DNA from: Agrypnia vestita
Taxonomy: Eukaryota; Arthropoda; Insecta; Trichoptera; Phryganeidae
Assembly: GCA_016648135.1 (NCBI GenBank)
Contig: JADDOH010010210.1
Span: forward strand, 24,631-88,630
DNA: 64,000 nucleotides
Direction: 5' to 3'
Both the position numbers and the translations under genes were made by a program. Numbering within the stretch: position 1 is the stretch's first letter; the number at the start of each line of letters is the position of its first letter. Positions 31,199-41,510 of the stretch are shown one piece after another. The notes under the pieces are model-generated. The model saw only the letters and a list, made by a program, of their open reading frames with translations, searched no databases and was not told the DNA's origin.

Positions 31199-31720
31199 AA
31201 AATCAAGTTATTTAATAGGAATTTTCTTATTTCCCTTCCTCTTCTTTTAGATTTTAACTAAGCTATATTCACATTACATAGGCGTGCCTCAATATTCAAC
31301 GCGAATCATTCGAAACATTTTGAAAAAATTAAAAATCCAAATAGTCCAGGTTTGATTCGTGGGTGATCGGGCCCCGCTTGGCCGCCCCTGGAGGGAGGCC
31401 GTACAAAGGAAAAACTGAGTGCCAAGTAATATTGTTGTTATGCACAAGTTCGGGCCAACTGTGACCCTCGGGCCCTGAAACAAAACTTTTATTGCGTTAG
31501 CGCGAATTAAGTTGAATGAGGCGTTGATTAAAGTGGGAATAGGCGGGGGCCTACACCCCGGAGCATGCTCAAGTGCTTATACGCTTTTTATTATGACTTT
31601 TTTATACGCAAGCTAATAAATTACAGCGACACTTAAATGTTTAAAGACAACCGAATTATTTTTAAATTCAAGAACACATTCATATGTGTGAAGTTGTAAT
31701 TTTTCAGAACAAAGTTCTGT
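31199..31720. other. No gene; GC-rich patch
   Basis: 31360-31570 is relatively GC-rich and unmatched in the window, with no coding signal. It may be unique non-coding DNA. Confidence 0.45.
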
Positions 31721-31723
31721 GAA

Positions 31724-32126
31724 GTTTTTAAAACCAAATTAATTAATCAATTAGAAAGACATACAGAAAAATCAAATCCACGAAAAAATATTTTGGCTAC
31801 TACCGGGATTCGAACCCGGGTCACCTCCTTTCCGGGGCCGGTGCTCTGACCACTAAGCTATAGGAGCCTTGTAGATTTCCGTGAATATATCGACCTTATA
31901 TGTAATTCTCATTTTTATTAATTGATTAATTTTTATTTATTATATATTATATATTTATGATATATTCACGGAAATCTACAAGGCTCCTATAGCTTAGTGG
32001 TCAGAGCACCGGCCCCGGAAAGGAGGTGACCCGGGTTCGAATCCCGGTAGTAGCTAAAATATTTTTTCGTGGGTTAGATTTTTCTGTATGTCTTTCTTAT
32101 TGTTTTATTAATTTGGTTTTAAAAAC
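31724..32126. mobile_element. Inverted duplication of a tRNA-derived SINE
   Basis: Arms 31724-31891 and 31959-32126 are almost perfect reverse complements of 168 bp, separated by a 67-bp AT-rich loop. Each arm carries a tRNA-like head. The left arm continues into the SINE body and tail (31682-31723, 'tgtgaagttgtaatttttc'). A single truncated copy lies at 61930-62060. The near identity of the arms implies a recent origin or ongoing conversion. Confidence 0.8.
31982..32055 (+). tRNA. tRNA-like SINE head (not a functional tRNA)
   Basis: A box TAGCTTAGTGG (31990-32000) and B box GGTTCGAATCC (32034-32044) are consensus. The T arm CCGGG/CCCGG pairs. The anticodon arm is abnormal: CACC/GGTG encloses about 14 bases instead of a 7-base loop. 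The acceptor GGCTCCT does not pair with AGTAGCT. It is therefore a tRNA-derived promoter head. The mirror copy is at 31796-31869 on the minus strand. Confidence 0.6.
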
Positions 32127-32257
32127 GATTTTTTTTAATTTAATGATAAACTTATAATATGTAATTAAGGTAAATTATAGATGGTTCCAAAAGAAGAAGC
32201 TGTTTGTATATGGGAAAGCATGTATCTTCTTCTTCTTCAGCTTTCATATTTCCACTG
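32127..32257. other. Spacer
   Basis: AT-rich, ends in a 'tcttcttcttcttc' run (32224-32237) that is the (GAA)n tail of the LINE below. Confidence 0.5.
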
Positions 32258-32620
32258 CTAGATTCCTTTCCATCCTTCCTTGTTGTTTGCTAATTGTAGC
32301 CATTTCTTTCCCCCCACAGCGGCTATATCGTCGGCCCATCTCTTTTGAGGTCTTCCGACGCCTCTTTTATTCTCCCAAGGTCTCCATTTCAGAACTCTGG
32401 GAGTCCATCTTATAGCATCCTGCCTTGCAACACATCCTGCCCATTGCCATTTTAGCTTCGCTACATGATCCATGATATCCACTACTCTAGTTCTGCGCCT
32501 AATTTCATCATTTTTAATTCTCTTAGCCCGTTCCAAGCATGGATCTCTCCACGGACACGGAGTCTTGCTTGGAGTTTGAATTTGCCAAAAGCAGCCCAGC
32601 TCATTCCTATTACAAAGCAT
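32225..32620 (-). mobile_element. LINE ORF2 C-terminal fragment, minus strand
   Basis: The 120-codon frame reads AKRIKNDEIRRRTRVVDIMD, HVAKLKWQWAGCVARQDAIR, WTPRVLKWRPWENKRGVGRP, then KRWADDI and a stop at 32258. LKWQWAGHVAR, RVLEWRP and GRPxxRW are hallmark motifs of a widespread insect LINE C-terminus. A (GAA)n tail follows. A second, shorter copy is at 41345-41505. It is truncated and joined directly to an M repeat at 32631. Confidence 0.8.
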
Positions 32621-32630
32621 GCATGGAAGT

Positions 32631-32840
32631 CTTTATTGGGTGTCCACAAGGCTTTCGACCTGTCTCAGCTGGAATAAGTACATTTACATAGTGCAACGTT
32701 CACCATTCCACCCAAGAACAATCTCACACCTTTATCCATTTTTTTATTTTGATGTATATCATTCACGCACTTTATTTTGCATATTTGGAACAACTACGCT
32801 ACGCCGTCTATGGTTTGAAATTTTGTCACTTGTCAAATTG
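32631..32840 (+). repeat. GTGATCAC repeat family (M), copy 7
   Basis: 'ggaagtctttattgggtgtc', 'gctttcgacctgtctcagct', 'gtgcaacgttcaccattcca' and 'actacgctacgccgtctatgg' are in family order. It shares the 3' block 'gccgtctatggttt' with copy 8 (45260). The GTGATCAC word itself is mutated here. Confidence 0.55.
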
Positions 32841-33200
32841 ATGCGGAACCGTTTTGAGTTTGACAGCCGCGATAAACAGACAGCGACGGGCGATTCTGTG
32901 CGAATATTGACGAGCAGTTAAGAACGAGAGTACCTACCGGCATGCGAGAAGTGTTCGATAGCGATCAGTGTGACGTGAGTCAAAATTTCCAGAGACGTGG
33001 AAGATTCTCGAGTGATTTACGAAATTAGTGTGAATTATGGAGCAGTGCTCCGATTAAATTCGTGTCCAGTGACTTTTTTATAAATGAAACTTTAATTAAT
33101 TTTCATTTTTTTTGCCATCGCCGAGACCCATGATAGTATGTTTTTGCATGCATGATCTGAGAACGTAACATATCTAACGTGTTAAGATTTTTTTTGTATT
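32841..33200. other. No gene seen
   Basis: 32920-33070 ('gatcagtgtgac', 'gagcagtgctccgattaaat') has partial similarity to 47430-47510. No class. Confidence 0.35.
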
Positions 33201-33201
33201 C

Positions 33202-33722
33202 AGGGTGTCAATAGCAAAAACTTTACGGATGGATGGAATCCTGCCTTGATAATAAATGGAAAATATGATCGAACATCGTAAAATCATGACCTAATATGGA
33301 ACCTTGGAACATTTCTGTCTTAGTTATGAAGGATATGCAATATCAAAATACGCATTTTATTTCAATATTTCTGACTTATTTAGTGCAAAAAGTTGAACAA
33401 TCATTACAGTAACTTATATCGATTATGTAAAATTCATTCACTTTAATACAACTCAAATAAAATAATAAAAACCTCGTAAAAAATCTATTTAAAATTATTG
33501 CAAGGTTTTTATGATTTACGATTTTTTTTAATCGATATAAGTTACTGCAATGATAGTTCAAATTTTTTTCAATAAGTCAGAAATATTGAAAAAGAATGCA
33601 AAATTTGTTATTGCATTTTCCTCCACTCCATAACTATTGATAATAGGTCATGGCCGCTTAATTATCATGTCAGGAATGCACCTGTGAGGTTTTTGCAACT
33701 TGCTATGTGACACCTTGTACAT
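33202..33722. mobile_element. ACAGGGTG-type fold-back element
   Basis: The left end 'cagggtgtcaatagcaaaa' and right end 'tgctatgtgacaccttgta' are inverted with some mismatch. Internally 'cattacagtaacttatatcg' (33405) and its complement (33535-33553) are mirrored around a central 'aaaaaacctcgtaaaaaat' region. No coding content. Confidence 0.65.
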
Positions 33723-34335
33723 AACAATAACAAAAACCGTGAACTCCTTATTTACAAATTTTCTGTGCAAATATCAGTGCAATCTGTTTAAGAATGAGGG
33801 CAATATCAGTATTGCAGACAACAGATGAACTATATACATTTAAGATAAGATGTAATTCATTAATAATTGTGTGTACCCGGAGCTTAATAATACCAAGTTT
33901 ACATATGGTCCTCTAGCCCACCAATAAACTGCTACAGCGTGTTGCGATAAAGGTATTTTAGTTCAATGTTGATTGTCAGCAGAGTAAACAAACACACACA
34001 CAAGCACACTTAACACAATTCAACTACCCATACACGGTTAGGTGAGTGAGTCATGATTCAAGTTATCGCTGCATAACGAAATTTAGAAATTCTGCCTGAA
34101 ATAATTGTGGAACGCATGAATAGGGAAAAAGTTGGGGCCAACCAGCTAAACAAGCAGGACTAAACCGGTTCAAATCAAAACCGGTTATTTTTATTCGGTT
34201 AATCGAATAAAAAAATATGTGATTAAACCAACTACATTATTATCGGTATATTTTGGCTAACCGATTGCTTGCTTTTCTATTTTCTGTTTCTACTACGCAA
34301 AATGGTCTATGATTTGAAATACTTGACACCAACTG
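33723..34335. other. No gene seen
   Basis: A local pair of 'aaccggtt' words at 34165-34180. Otherwise unmatched. Confidence 0.5.
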
Positions 34336-34339
34336 AAAC

Positions 34340-34718
34340 GGTATACCGTATAACACAGTAATTAAACATTGAAAACATTACAAAAATCGAAACACATAAA
34401 CTCATTTACAAATTAGCAAATCATCAACAGTACACTAGAACAGCTCAAAACCATCACATAACACACGCCAAAACAAAAACAGGACAATCCCGACTAATTT
34501 GCAACAACTATACAACGACCTACCGCAACAGACCAAACAACTGACTACTGACAAACTCAAAACAGATGTGACAAAAATGCTAAAACTCGGCCAATTATAA
34601 AAAAATATTTTGTCTCCAAATTATATAATTATTATATTTCCACATCGATTCACGTAAAAAAATATATCCATAAACCTCACAGGTTTATATTATATTTTAA
34701 ATAAAAAAATTAAAAAAG
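34340..34718 (+). mobile_element. LINE 3' end, A-rich tail
   Basis: HKLIYKLANHQQYTRTAQNH is followed, after a frameshift, by LYNDLPQQTKQLTTDKLKTD and VTKMLKLGQL with a stop at about 34600. The N-x-LP...LKxDVxKxL ending is a generic LINE ORF2 C-terminus. The 3' untranslated region ends in 'taaataaaaaaattaaaaaa'. 5'-truncated. Confidence 0.6.
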
Positions 34719-34835
34719 GATTTATGGAAAAGTTGGCAAAAGAAATGCACACAAGTAAGAATATATAGACTGACAGGATCGCTCAAAAAGTGCAAAAAAC
34801 TGAAAATACTTGAAAAAATGCTTAAATTTGGATAT

Positions 34836-35060
34836 AAAAGCAAAGGCAGCAATATAAAAAAATCGAATGCAGTAATCGAGAAATACTAATTTATAATGTA
34901 CTGAATTCGTAATTTTATAGGAAACATAGCCTATACATTTATAACAGATGCATTAAATCTAGAATTCAACACATGTTATATTAGCAATCCTTGGTGACTG
35001 CACTCGAAACTTTTTAATTTTTTTTTTTAAATATTACTGCTTTTGCTTTTATACCTCACA
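34836..35060. mobile_element. GGGGTATAAAAGC-ended MITE (T), copy 2
   Basis: Left 'gatataaaagcaaaggcagc' and right 'tgcttttgcttttatacctc' are inverted ends. Centre 'agaaatactaatttataatg' faces 'catgttatattagcaatcct'. About 225 bp, the standard length for this family. Confidence 0.7.
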
Positions 35061-35728
35061 ATTGTCAACATTTCACAACCCTTAAACGTATTTAGTACAT
35101 ATTACTTCTGTATTATATATATCTAATAAAAAATTCAATGACGTATGATACAGTAAATGCTTTAGTATTCTTAAAATAACAAAGTAAATGATTTAGACCG
35201 GTTAACCAGTTATTAGAAAATAACTGACAACCGGTCAGTCGAATTTAACAATCAATTGGGATCTTCAAAAAAGGTTGGTATGTAAGGTGTAGGTTTATGG
35301 CCTACCAGAAAAAAGATCTTCCTGCCCACCTCTGCCGTACTTAGAGAGTTCACCGTTTGAACGAATATTTTTTTCAAAAATACAAAAAAAAATTTGATCG
35401 ACTAATCTTTTTCTGGCCGATTTCTTCATCGCGGTCTCATCAAATTCAAATCAGCAATATGAAAACTGGTTGAAAACACAAAAATGGTCGCTGCTGCAGA
35501 CAATTTCCTCCCTGACAGTTGATTGGCTTCCCTGATTATCGTGGCGACCAATTAGTGGAGGCAGACCTCCTACCCCCTACCCTCTCTCCCTCCCCACCCG
35601 TCCGACCGACAGATGGCAGACAATAAGCATTCTGGATTTGCTTCAGAACTGATCGAAATAGAATCTTCGGAAATCAAACGCATGCTTTTTTTCAAACCAA
35701 AAAACTGAATTCAATATTTTTATTCAAT
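35061..35728. other. No gene; pyrimidine-rich patch
   Basis: 35565-35605 is C/T-rich ('cctaccccctaccctctctc'). The rest is unmatched. Confidence 0.45.
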
Positions 35729-35739
35729 AAATAACATAT

Positions 35740-35944
35740 TTTTACTAAAGAGTTAAGGTTGTTATTACGATCGTCAGACATGTAACTGGTTGCGGTAATG
35801 TATATGTTATTTTACTGTAACTGATTGCGGATATTTTATACGAACCGTATGTTTTTCCGAGAACTCGACGTTCGACGAAACGTCCAGAATTGTTTCTCGG
35901 AAAAGCATATGGTTCGTATAAAATATCCGCAACCAGTTACAGTT
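35740..35944. mobile_element. Hammerhead-type fold-back (63-kb family), deletion derivative
   Basis: 'tgcggatattttatacgaac' (35831-35850) faces 'gttcgtataaaatatccgca' (35910-35929). It shares its left part 'ttgttattacgatcgtcaga' with 63070. The hammerhead core is reduced to 'cgacgaaacgtc'; CTGATGA and stem II are deleted. A possible 11-bp target duplication with one mismatch (AAATAACATAT 35729-35739, AAATAATATAT 35945-35955) is in low-complexity DNA. Confidence 0.6.
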
Positions 35945-36178
35945 AAATAATATATACATTTACACAAACTTACATTTGATTAATACTCATATATATTCTC
36001 TCTGTTTATTTAATTCTAAATATACACAGAGAACACACATAAAAATTAAGAATAGGTATACATAATATATGCATTTATACATTCTTATCAAATTTTTAGG
36101 AGAATCCTGCTGCAAAATCCATACCGCTATGAACGTTGATCTACAAATTGGTTATAGTAAATTTCATCTAAGTAAAAC

Positions 36179-36308
36179 AATCGAATTAGTATGTGTAAGC
36201 CGTACGTACGACGCACATTGTTTCGTTGTGTAGGTGTTCACGGGTGTACACACCAACACAGCGAAACAATGCGCCTCGTGCGCACGGCTAACACATACTG
36301 ATACGATT
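36179..36308. repeat. 130-bp palindrome
   Basis: 36179-36236 and 36250-36308 are inverted with a few mismatches: 'agtatgtgtaagccgtacg' faces 'gcacggctaacacatactg', 'attgtttcgttgtgtaggtg' faces 'caacacagcgaaacaatgcg'. No other copy in the window. MITE-like fold-back of unknown class. Confidence 0.75.
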
Positions 36309-36670
36309 GTATTTCTTAAATGGAAAGAGGTATACTTCCGTTGGTCTTCTTTTCCGATTCGAACAAACTTGAACTGAGAAAAATTGCATGTCAGTCACGG
36401 AGGAGTTCTACAGAAAAAGACTTTAATATGTAGGTAGGTACCACAAGTAGCAATAAGAAATAATAATCACTTTTTTGTAATTATCCAGTTTCTACCTAAA
36501 TTTTACCGTCCCAGGGTGGTTACCCCTCAATTTGTTATAATATTTTTGTGGTACGCGCGTACTTACTAACCGAAGTTAATAAATTTGTCCAAAATTGTCT
36601 TCCCAAGAGACATGAATGTCAGGAAGACTTGCTAATGGAATGAAAATCATGACCTTAGTGAAAGGCGATA
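36309..36670. other. No gene seen
   Basis: Unmatched AT-rich sequence. Confidence 0.5.
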
Positions 36671-36687
36671 TTGTGGTACCCGCCCTG

Positions 36688-36742
36688 CGCCCTCCAGGGG
36701 CGGGGTGGGGGTGGCGATGGGTGGGAGGGGAGGGGAGGGGAG
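36688..36742 (+). other. G-rich tract (possible G-quadruplex)
   Basis: At least seven runs of three to five G within 55 bases (ggggcggggtgggggtgg, then gggagggg and repeats), all on the plus strand. The flanks are AT-rich. No coding signal. Confidence 0.6.
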
Positions 36743-37150
36743 CTGTGCACATTAATTAGGTGGTCAGGTAACATCTCGGGCGGTAATCAACGTCTCCCAG
36801 TACGCACAATCACGGCCCAAATTACTGTTTCCATTTGTCAAATCGTAAAACTAATTATAAGGATGCGACACATTTTTACCACTTAAATGAAATGTTTTTT
36901 TCACACTTATTTTACTGACACAGAAATGTCGAGTTGTGTATTCGATGTCATATAAGTAGTTTGAAAACCACGTAAAGAAATCCGTCGTCAAGTTGTTCTG
37001 CACGGCGACAGGCGTGTACAGAGCACGTGGTGAACAAGCAAACAAAATAGAAGTGGTAGCAGTTATCGCTACAGAGTAATACGAACATCGCAAATCTATG
37101 GATGAGTGTTGCGGTGTTTGCGCGTAAGACCTACGATTTTCACTTAACAC
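36743..37150. other. No gene seen
   Basis: No domain in any frame. The 99-codon minus-strand frame is unrecognisable. Confidence 0.4.
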
Positions 37151-37156
37151 AAGTAG

Positions 37157-37735
37157 GTGTATAGGCGTAAGTATGTGTTTGTAAGGAGAAATGCAGGTTT
37201 TGCCGTGCGAACTTCAGCTGCTAACTATTTCTTTAATTCCCCACTGCAAAGGCTTCCTAGACTAGCAAACAGATACGAGCAACTGGACGTCTTTGCCAAT
37301 AACTGTATGTTATTCAAACATGTATTAAAAGGTGTATTGAAAGATTACTAGTATTTGTCGAATCGGACTTAAATAATTGATTTGTATTTGTATGCATATC
37401 TTTTATTTATGATATTATGACTTTCATAACTTGTGCTATATCTTTTCGCTCTACATTATTACTTTTTTTGTTTTTAAATTTCTATATTATTATGTTTTTC
37501 TTATGCTTCTGCTTTTTATATACTCGCTTGTTACTTTATATTTTATTTATCTTTATATATTTGTATCTGTATTTCAAGTATTTTATTTTCACTTTATGTC
37601 ATTATTATGTTTACGTGTTTTTAATTATTTTTTCTTTAAATTATATATTCTCTTAATGTACACTCTACCTATCTGTTGTAAAAGCCCCATAGGGCGTTAA
37701 TTAATAAATAAAAAAATAAAATAAAAAGTGTCACC
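37157..37735 (+). mobile_element. LINE 3' end (SPLQRLPRLANR family), copy 1
   Basis: FNSPLQRLPRLANRYEQLDV then FANNCMLFKHVLKGVLKDY and a stop at 37349-37351. The FNxLPxLxxRYExLDIFxxNxxxFKxxL pattern fits a LINE ORF2 C-terminus. A T-rich 3' untranslated region ends 'gtaaaagccccatagggcgt' plus an (AAATAAA)n tail. Other copies: 42110 and 63910, plus inverted 3' ends at 42268 and 59475. Confidence 0.7.
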
Positions 37736-38527
37736 TTGCAAGTTTACCCCTAACAGAGGGTAAAAAAAACTCCTCAAAGCTGAAGAAAATATGTATTCAT
37801 AAATCCATACATCCAATTCTTATCTGAAATTGAACACAGCAGTGGCAAAAAGACACAATGTATTTATTGCTCATCTGCTAATGGCTGGCGTTGCTAATTG
37901 AGCCACCACACTTATTTTTGATAAAAATAAGTGAAAAAAATGAATATACTGTTCCTTTTGAGGTATATACAATGATTCTACTAAACACAGCAATGGAAAA
38001 GATATAAGAGAACTGACATTGACATTGACTAATTTAATTGCCGTGAAAAAAAAAACCAAAGACGCTTTCAAGTATGTACTCATAAATTTATACTTCCAAT
38101 TCTTTTCCAGTTTCAGTAAGTACAAACAAATAAAGCGACACGCGTCGACACAAAAAATACTTTCACGTTGTAAATCACGTACACTTGCGAACTCTCAAAG
38201 ATACGACCAACATTGTCCCATGATTTCGATTTATTAAGATAGACGTTATTCTCAAAATTTAAAAGAATAATCGAAATGGCGAAAACGCGAAAAGTTAATG
38301 TCGCATTTCTGCCGCTTGGCGTCGCGCAGGACTCGCTTTCAGTAATGTTTACAGTAGTCACGTGCGGTATTCTTTAACAAGCCCATGAGCTCTTGAGTGC
38401 AGCTACATTTTTCAATCATTTTGCGATCATTTTTTCCGCAGCACTGCAAGATGTCTGATGTTAAGTTAAGAACAGTGGAAATTATTACAGTATATGCTGG
38501 ACTTGCGAACGGAACTGTTCTTATGTA
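37736..38527. other. No gene; local direct repeat
   Basis: 'tattcataaatccatacatc' plus 'caattctt' (37793-37820) recurs in diverged form at 38077-38105, about 285 bp apart. Otherwise unmatched. Confidence 0.4.

Positions 38528-38556
<29 letters not shown>
38528..38556. repeat. (TA)n microsatellite
   Basis: About 14 perfect TA dinucleotides. Confidence 0.95.
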
Positions 38557-38559
<3 letters not shown>

Positions 38560-38609
38560 AGGAAAATCAAATTACTTTATCTTATTTAACAGGATGATTA
38601 AAATACTGT

Positions 38610-38733
38610 GAATGAGAGGTATAAAAGCAAAAGGCAGCAATAACCCACCGAGGTGTTTCGAGATGAATACAAAAAACTATCGCTACTCGAGGAAATTTCT
38701 CTGGAAGCTATGAAACCTACATCTTCTTGGAAA
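38610..38733. repeat. MITE (T) end fragment and flank
   Basis: 'ggtataaaagcaaaaggcag' (38618-38637) is the left end of the T family. Its right-hand counterparts appear beyond 39300, so it has been broken by later insertions including the hammerhead element at 38734. Confidence 0.5.
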
Positions 38734-38955
38734 AGAATGTTCTTAGGTTTTCACGGCCACTCAGAATCTTCAAGTTTGTTTTTACTGGGCTATTGTGCCG
38801 TGTTGTTACGACCTTTCAGGCCGACGTTTCGGATCCCATTGCAGGGTCCATCATCAACATCAGCCCTGATGATGGACCCTGCAATGGGATCCGAAACGTC
38901 GGCCCGAAAGGTCGTAACAACACGGCACAATACCCCAGTAAACACAAACTTGAAG
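38734..38955. mobile_element. Hammerhead-type fold-back, 222 bp, exact 13-bp TSD
   Basis: ATCTTCTTGGAAA occurs at 38721-38733 and 38956-38968. Left 'gtgccgtgttgttacgacct' faces right 'aggtcgtaacaacacggcac'; 'ggccgacgtttcggatccc' faces its complement. The arms are nearly perfect, with the same asymmetric left extension as the other copies. Both arms carry hammerhead-like motifs. Confidence 0.88.
38863..38903 (+). ncRNA. Hammerhead-like ribozyme motif, well preserved
   Basis: GCC (38863-38865) pairs with GGC (38901-38903) as stem I. CTGATGA (38866-38872), extra T (38873), GGACCC (38874-38879) with GGGATCC (38886-38892, one bulged A) around TGCAAT as stem II, GAAA (38893-38896), C-G minimal stem III (38897-38898), TC cleavage site (38899-38900). 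The mirror motif in the left arm (minus strand, about 38819-38857) has TTGATGA, losing the first core C. Confidence 0.6.
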
Positions 38956-38968
38956 ATCTTCTTGGAAA

Positions 38969-39796
38969 TATATAAGTTTTTGAAAACGACTGCCACCTCA
39001 GTCTTCCTTTTACATACGTGTATAAATAAATAGGTACTTATATTTTAAATATGTATGATGCTGTGTTTGCTACCAAGTAGCGGACATTGCTGCTTTTACT
39101 ATGCGTAACTGGCAGGCGCGTGCAGTGGGAACATTGAAGCATGACTTTTTTTAAAATAGAAATCAAATATTTATGCTACAGATTCTTACAATATATCAAA
39201 ATATGAATACTATGACAACAATTGTGATAGAAATGTTACGAAATACATGTTGTATTCCGATTTTTTTCCAAATAATTGGTTACGTTAAAGTCATGCTGCG
39301 ACGTTCCCACCGCACGCCCCTGGTAATTGGATTTTGCTGCCTTTGCTAAGACGTTTCAGTCTAAAATCAGCACCAAGTGTCACTTTAGTATGAAGCGCCC
39401 ATTTTGTCAAATGACTGTTGGATTTTTTTTAATTGCATTTACTATGCAAGTCATAATTTGGAGTGAGTACCTATATGGAGGCGATCCTCTGCTTGATGCT
39501 TTCAATGCTATCATTAAATACATCGACATGATCGCTCAGTTCAATTAGGCCTCGCACACTACGCGCTATGGTGTGCTTATTCATTACATCCGTTCTGCAT
39601 TTGCATATTGCTGCCTTTGCTTTTTACACTACGAGGATATTGCTGTATTTGCTTTTAACAGTGATTTGGAAATATGATTTTGGAAGTGATAGAGTTATAT
39701 TTTCTAAAAACCTCAAATTCAATACATTCTAACTAAGTAGATATTCCTCGGTGAATGAATTTAATTTTTTGGATATTGCTACCTATACTTTTTTTT
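38969..39796. repeat. Broken MITE (T) fragments
   Basis: 'tttgctgcctttgctaagac' (39332), 'attgctgcctttgctttttac' region (39607-39627), 'ttgctgtatttgcttttaac' (39641) and a diverged right half (39660-39795, 'tcctcggtgaatgaattta') are all ends of the T family. Overlapping, decayed copies. No gene. Confidence 0.5.
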
Positions 39797-40165
39797 ATAT
39801 ATTTATTAGAGACACTAACAGGATAATAGGTGTACGTTACTCTAATAATAAAAGACTATGCCCATTATCCCAAGTACAAGTGTCTTCGGCACTCTCTAGT
39901 AACATGTATTTTTGCATTTAAGTATATTTTACATTTATGTATATTGTATATTTAGTGTTTGAATGTAGTGCGATTAGTATTTGATAAATAATTGATTTAA
40001 TGGATCTATAGGTTCAGGTCGTCATTTATAAAATGGATGTTGTGTATGAGTGAGTTTTTGAACGATGATAAGGTGTCTGCAAGAATATCAGCATCAATGT
40101 TAGGGTCAGCGCAATACATATTATATGTGCGACACAACCTTGTGATGGGAGAAAACCCTTTCATA
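39797..40165 (-). mobile_element. LINE 3' end, minus strand (copy of 30250 family)
   Basis: On the minus strand: FSPITRLCR, then TYNMYCADPNIDADILADTL and SSFKNSLIHNI with a stop, then the 3' untranslated region and 'tctctaataaat' end. Uninterrupted where copy 1 has the palindrome, so it serves as the empty-site reference. Strongly 5'-truncated. Confidence 0.75.
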
Positions 40166-41343
40166 CCCTTCATATATTTTATAAGTAGGAATTATAATAA
40201 GATTACCGCATGTTTTTTTTTATTATTAGGTTCTATTTAGATACAATTTGTACAAGTTTAATAAAATAGTATGTATGTATAATGATATTGTTGATATTTG
40301 TGTTCCTAATCCTCCTCACTAGGGGTTCCTGTTCTGAGGCGGACTAGTTTATACTTATTTATTTTCTATTTTTGAATTACTACGTAGTTTTTAATACTCC
40401 TTCTAATTTATCTGCATCGACTTGTTTTAGCCATGCTTTTTTTGAACTCTTCAATCTATTCAATATTTTTGAAGGTTGGGTTATGTTAAGTGATGATGAA
40501 ATATTCCGCCGCAAAGATGAGACGTAAAATCCGTTCGACAAAGTAGGTGCCTACCCCAGCCGGTACAAAGCTGGTGTAAGGGGGTCCGAAGAAAAAATTG
40601 GAACGCCGCTATCTTTTGTTTCCGAAGTAAAGTGGCCCAAATTGTAACAATGGACTTGCAAATTCGCCGAGCAAAACATTTATTGTTCGCTTTATTCTGG
40701 TCCGACCGTTTCGATTGTTTAATAATTTAAACACAGCTTTACGAGAGATGACTCGCTTTTGTTTATTAACAATTCTATTTTATTTCACCAAAAGTAATCA
40801 AATTTTAAAATGGCGCTGTAGAAATTGGGGAAAATCATCCAGAAGCATGTGGAATTTGTACGATATATATAATATATATCCAAGTTTATTAATGTGCCTA
40901 CCGAAGTCGAGAAAGCCGAGGCGGGTTTTTTGATGGATGGATGAGATTTTCCCATATTAAATATGGCGTCTTGCTACTGGGCCAAATCGAATGAATACAA
41001 TCTGTATTCTCTTTGTTATTTGTGAACATCGCCGTGTGCGTGTTATGTGCATAGTTCACCGGGGAGGAGAGAAAGAATTATATTTTATATTACATTTATT
41101 TATAGGCACGAGGTATGTATGATTTTCTAATTCAATTTTATACAATTCACAAATAAGTTTCTGGGTTACCTGCTTAGACGTGAAATGACATATTTTAATG
41201 TTTGTAAACGCGAGGGTTGTGAACTTTCGAACATGTGAATTTTGTATAAATAAGTGTCGAAGCTCAAATTGTGTAAACTATGTAATATGTATGTATGTAA
41301 ATTGTGTTTGCGTGAACACATATTTTGAAAAAATGAATCGATA
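40166..41343. other. No gene seen
   Basis: Over 1.1 kb without a recognised repeat. Two short open frames (40715-40933, 41166-41360) have no domain. 'ctaccccagccggtacaaag' (40552) is a GC-rich scrap. Confidence 0.45.
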
Positions 41344-41344
41344 A

Positions 41345-41510
41345 AAAATTTGTCTTCCAACGCCTCTTTTTTTCTCCCAAGGTCTCCATTTCAGAACTCT
41401 GGGAGGCCATCTTGTAGCATCCTGCCTTGCAACATGTCCTGTCCATTCCCATTTTAGCTTCGCTACACGATCCATGATATCCACTTCTCTGTTCTGCGCC
41501 TAATTTCATG
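41345..41510 (-). pseudogene. LINE ORF2 C-terminal fragment, minus strand
   Basis: DIMDRVAKLKWEWTGHVARQ then DATRWPPRVLKWRPWEKKRG matches the 32258-32620 copy and stops abruptly at GVGR. Both ends truncated. Confidence 0.7.

Noticed and set aside
31796..32055. Two functional tRNA genes in opposite orientation
   Set aside because: Anticodon arm and acceptor pairing are abnormal and both sit inside a SINE inverted duplication.
37417..37700. Overlapping hydrophobic open frames (FLFLNFYIIMFFLCF type)
   Set aside because: They translate the T-rich 3' untranslated region of a LINE. The same happens at 42564-42899. Not membrane proteins.
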